Assembly: GCA_028819835.1 (NCBI GenBank)
Contig: JAPPKR010000262.1
Span: 1-7,465, forward strand
DNA length: 7,465 bases
Reading direction: 5' to 3'
Source: a bacterium
Lineage (GTDB): Bacteria; Actinomycetota; Acidimicrobiia; UBA5794; ZC4RG35
Positions 6,687-7,465 of the stretch are shown here, piece after piece. Every line of letters starts with the position of its first letter. The stretch's first letter is position 1. Under the pieces are notes generated by a model, which was not told the origin of the DNA, did no database searches, and saw only the letters and a program-made list of their open reading frames with translations. Made by a program: the position numbers and the translations under genes.

Positions 6687-7030
6687 AATTGCACCTCCAC
6701 GAGTTGCAGGATTTCACGATCTTCGAGCCCGGCTCGGCGGGCTTGGCTCACCAGACTGCGGGCGAGTTCAACGTGGCGGGTCACCGGCTGGGCGTTGGCA
6801 ACCACGGAGGTACCTCGGCCTCTGCGGACCTCCAGCAGTCCCTCGTCCCGGAGGGTCTGGAACGCCCGCAGGACCGTGTGCATGTTCACTCCCAGCCCCC
6901 TGGCCACTTCCCGCGCCGGAGGCAACTTCTCGCCTTCCACCAATGCCCGGGTTGCTATGGCCCGCCTCACCTGGCCGGCCAGTTGCTCATGAAGGGGCTG
7001 CGAAGACTGTGTATCGATCTTCCAGAGCAT
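6683..7030 (-). CDS. GntR-family transcriptional regulator, YtrA-like
   Basis: This 115-residue regulator has an N-terminal GntR winged helix-turn-helix and only a short C-terminal helical tail, as in the YtrA subfamily, which lacks a large effector domain. The DNA-binding part spans about 10-78 and shows QPLHEQLAGQVRRAI, the LPPAREVARGLGVN recognition region, VLRAFQTLRDEGLL and the wing GRGTSVV. ATG at 7030 is chosen because the protein then begins MLWKIDTQSSQPLHEQ as is usual for the family. An upstream in-frame ATG at 7066 would place the -10 box inside the coding region. There is no room for a Shine-Dalgarno site because the promoter abuts the ATG. YtrA-type genes are commonly autoregulated and co-transcribed with membrane or ABC-transporter genes. 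Here the next gene encodes a DUF1648 membrane protein overlapping by 4 bp. It probably represses the whole minus-strand operon from the palindromes at 7031-7063. Confidence 0.9.
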   Translation of the reverse strand: MLWKIDTQSSQPLHEQLAGQVRRAIATRALVEGEKLPPAREVARGLGVNMHTVLRAFQTLRDEGLLEVRRGRGTSVVANAQPVTRHVELARSLVSQARRAGLEDREILQLVEVQL

Positions 7031-7051
7031 AGTTCTATTATAACTAGAACT
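7031..7051. promoter_or_regulatory. Candidate GntR operator, 21-bp palindrome over the -10 box
   Basis: AGTTCTA at 7031-7037 is the exact reverse complement of TAGAACT at 7045-7051, with a 7-base centre. The repeat abuts the regulator's ATG and covers the TATAAT box. A bound dimer would block polymerase directly. Palindromes of this kind at their own promoter are expected for YtrA-type GntR proteins. The repeat is seen; binding is inferred. Confidence 0.6.
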
Positions 7052-7066
7052 AATCCAGTTATACAA
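7037..7066 (-). promoter_or_regulatory. Sigma-A-type promoter of the GntR-led operon, probably leaderless
   Basis: On the minus strand a perfect TATAAT lies at 7042-7037. A weak TTGTAT -35-like hexamer lies at 7066-7061, with an 18-base spacer. Only six bases (AGAACT) separate TATAAT from the ATG at 7030, so transcription should begin at or within a base or two of the start codon. The region is an AT-rich island in GC-rich surroundings, which makes a chance match less likely. Confidence 0.7.
7039..7063. promoter_or_regulatory. Second, overlapping inverted repeat in the operon promoter
   Basis: TATAACT at 7039-7045 is the exact reverse complement of AGTTATA at 7057-7063, with an 11-base centre. 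It overlaps the 7031-7051 palindrome and spans the -10 box and most of the spacer. The half-sites AGTTCTA and AGTTATA differ at one base. The region may therefore be a cluster of similar half-sites bound by one protein in more than one register. Confidence 0.45.
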
Positions 7067-7329
7067 ACCGGAGGCGGCGCCCGGGCGTCAGGACCCTCCT
7101 CAGGTTGGGCCTCAGTCGGTAACCGTCGGCAAATTGGTTCCCGATCCCGGTACGCTCTTGGGATATTCGATGCCTCTACAGGACCGTCATTAGCCACCCC
7201 GTGGACAGGCATGGCAGGTATCTCCAATGGACGGTTCCCTTGGTAAGAACGCCGACTCTTGAAGCCGCTGACGTTGCATAGAGGGCGTGATTCAGCCGTC
7301 GGCCTTTTCGGCCATAACGGGAGTGGACG
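7067..7329. other. Divergent intergenic region, 263 bp, no gene seen
   Basis: This spacer separates the leftward GntR-led operon from the rightward transporter gene. I find no RNA gene and no convincing coding frame in it. No -10/-35 pair with good spacing for the rightward gene could be identified, although that promoter must lie here or further in. A weak broken stem (CCGT and GGCC at 7296-7304 against GGCC and ACGG at 7310-7320) lies just before the transporter start; its significance is doubtful. Confidence 0.5.
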
Positions 7330-7465
7330 GTGCTCGGCCACCTGACCGATTTCGCATCCAGTCCCCGCGGTAAGTGGGTAACCCTCGTCGCCTGGATCTT
7401 CGCCGCCGGGCTATTGATCTCACAACTCCCCATGTTGAACGAGGCCACCGAGAACGAGCAGGCCC
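7330..7465 (+). CDS. MMPL/RND-type membrane transporter, 5' part (cut by window end)
   Basis: The first 45 residues of a plus-strand gene begin at GTG 7330. An in-frame TAA at 7315-7317 rules out an earlier start, and GGGAGTGG just upstream is a plausible ribosome site. The reading is a short cytoplasmic N-terminus (MLGHLTDFASSPRGKW), one hydrophobic segment (roughly residues 16-33, VTLVAWIFAAGLLISQL) and the start of an external loop (NEATENEQA). This pattern of a basic N-terminus, one transmembrane segment and a loop with a TxNEQ-like motif is typical of MMPL/YdfJ-type proteins, which export lipids or drugs using the proton gradient and usually exceed 700 residues. Only the extreme N-terminus is visible, so the call is tentative. 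It is divergent from the GntR operon and could share its regulator. Confidence 0.65.
   Translation, partial: MLGHLTDFASSPRGKWVTLVAWIFAAGLLISQLPMLNEATENEQA

Noticed and set aside
7031..7066. Upstream ATG at 7066 for the GntR gene
   Set aside because: It would put the perfect TATAAT and the palindromes inside the coding sequence and add 12 residues not seen in the YtrA family.
7296..7320. GGCC-based stem upstream of the transporter as a terminator or operator
   Set aside because: The stem is broken by unpaired bases and GGCC is itself palindromic and common in GC-rich DNA, so the match carries little weight.
1..7465. CRISPR array, transposon ends, tRNA or attachment site
   Set aside because: I saw no spaced direct repeats, transposase-like protein, cloverleaf-like sequence or paired terminal repeats on reading both strands.

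Overview
The window is GC-rich, densely packed bacterial chromosome. GTG and TTG starts are common, and genes are chained by 4-bp stop/start overlaps. With the gene types present this suggests an actinobacterium, perhaps an Acidimicrobiia-like lineage. That placement is an impression from composition and protein style; no rRNA or marker gene is present to confirm it.

Left edge, plus strand (1-1054): the 3' part of a CoA-transferase subunit A gene and a complete subunit B gene, joined by an ATGA overlap. Together they form a 3-oxoacid-type CoA-transferase (ketone-body, acetoacetate or oxoadipate class). They meet the next block tail to tail across 78 bp that holds a perfect 7-bp-stem hairpin.

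Centre, minus strand (7030 down to 1133): six genes in one direction that look like a single transcription unit. In order of transcription they are a YtrA-type GntR repressor, a DUF1648 membrane protein, an alpha/beta hydrolase, a glutamine-synthetase-like ligase, a TIM-barrel amidohydrolase, and an M20 metal amidohydrolase. The junctions are a 4-bp overlap, a 7-bp gap, an 87-bp gap, an 11- or 26-bp overlap, and a 4-bp overlap. The ligase and the TIM-barrel amidohydrolase are the two halves of the eukaryotic FluG/NodGS fusion protein, here as separate overlapping genes. A second amidase (M20) follows directly. The group therefore pairs an ATP-dependent glutamyl-amide-type ligase with two C-N hydrolases and an esterase-like enzyme. 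A small-molecule conjugation/deconjugation or amide-catabolism pathway is the reasonable inference; the substrate cannot be read from sequence.

Upstream of the GntR gene lies a sharp AT-rich island with a perfect TATAAT box placed so that transcription should start at or next to the ATG (a leaderless mRNA). Two overlapping inverted repeats cover the box and are good candidates for the repressor's own operator. Right edge, plus strand (from 7330): the divergent 5' end of an MMPL/RND-type membrane transporter, cut by the window.

I saw no tRNA, rRNA, CRISPR array, transposase or insertion sequence.
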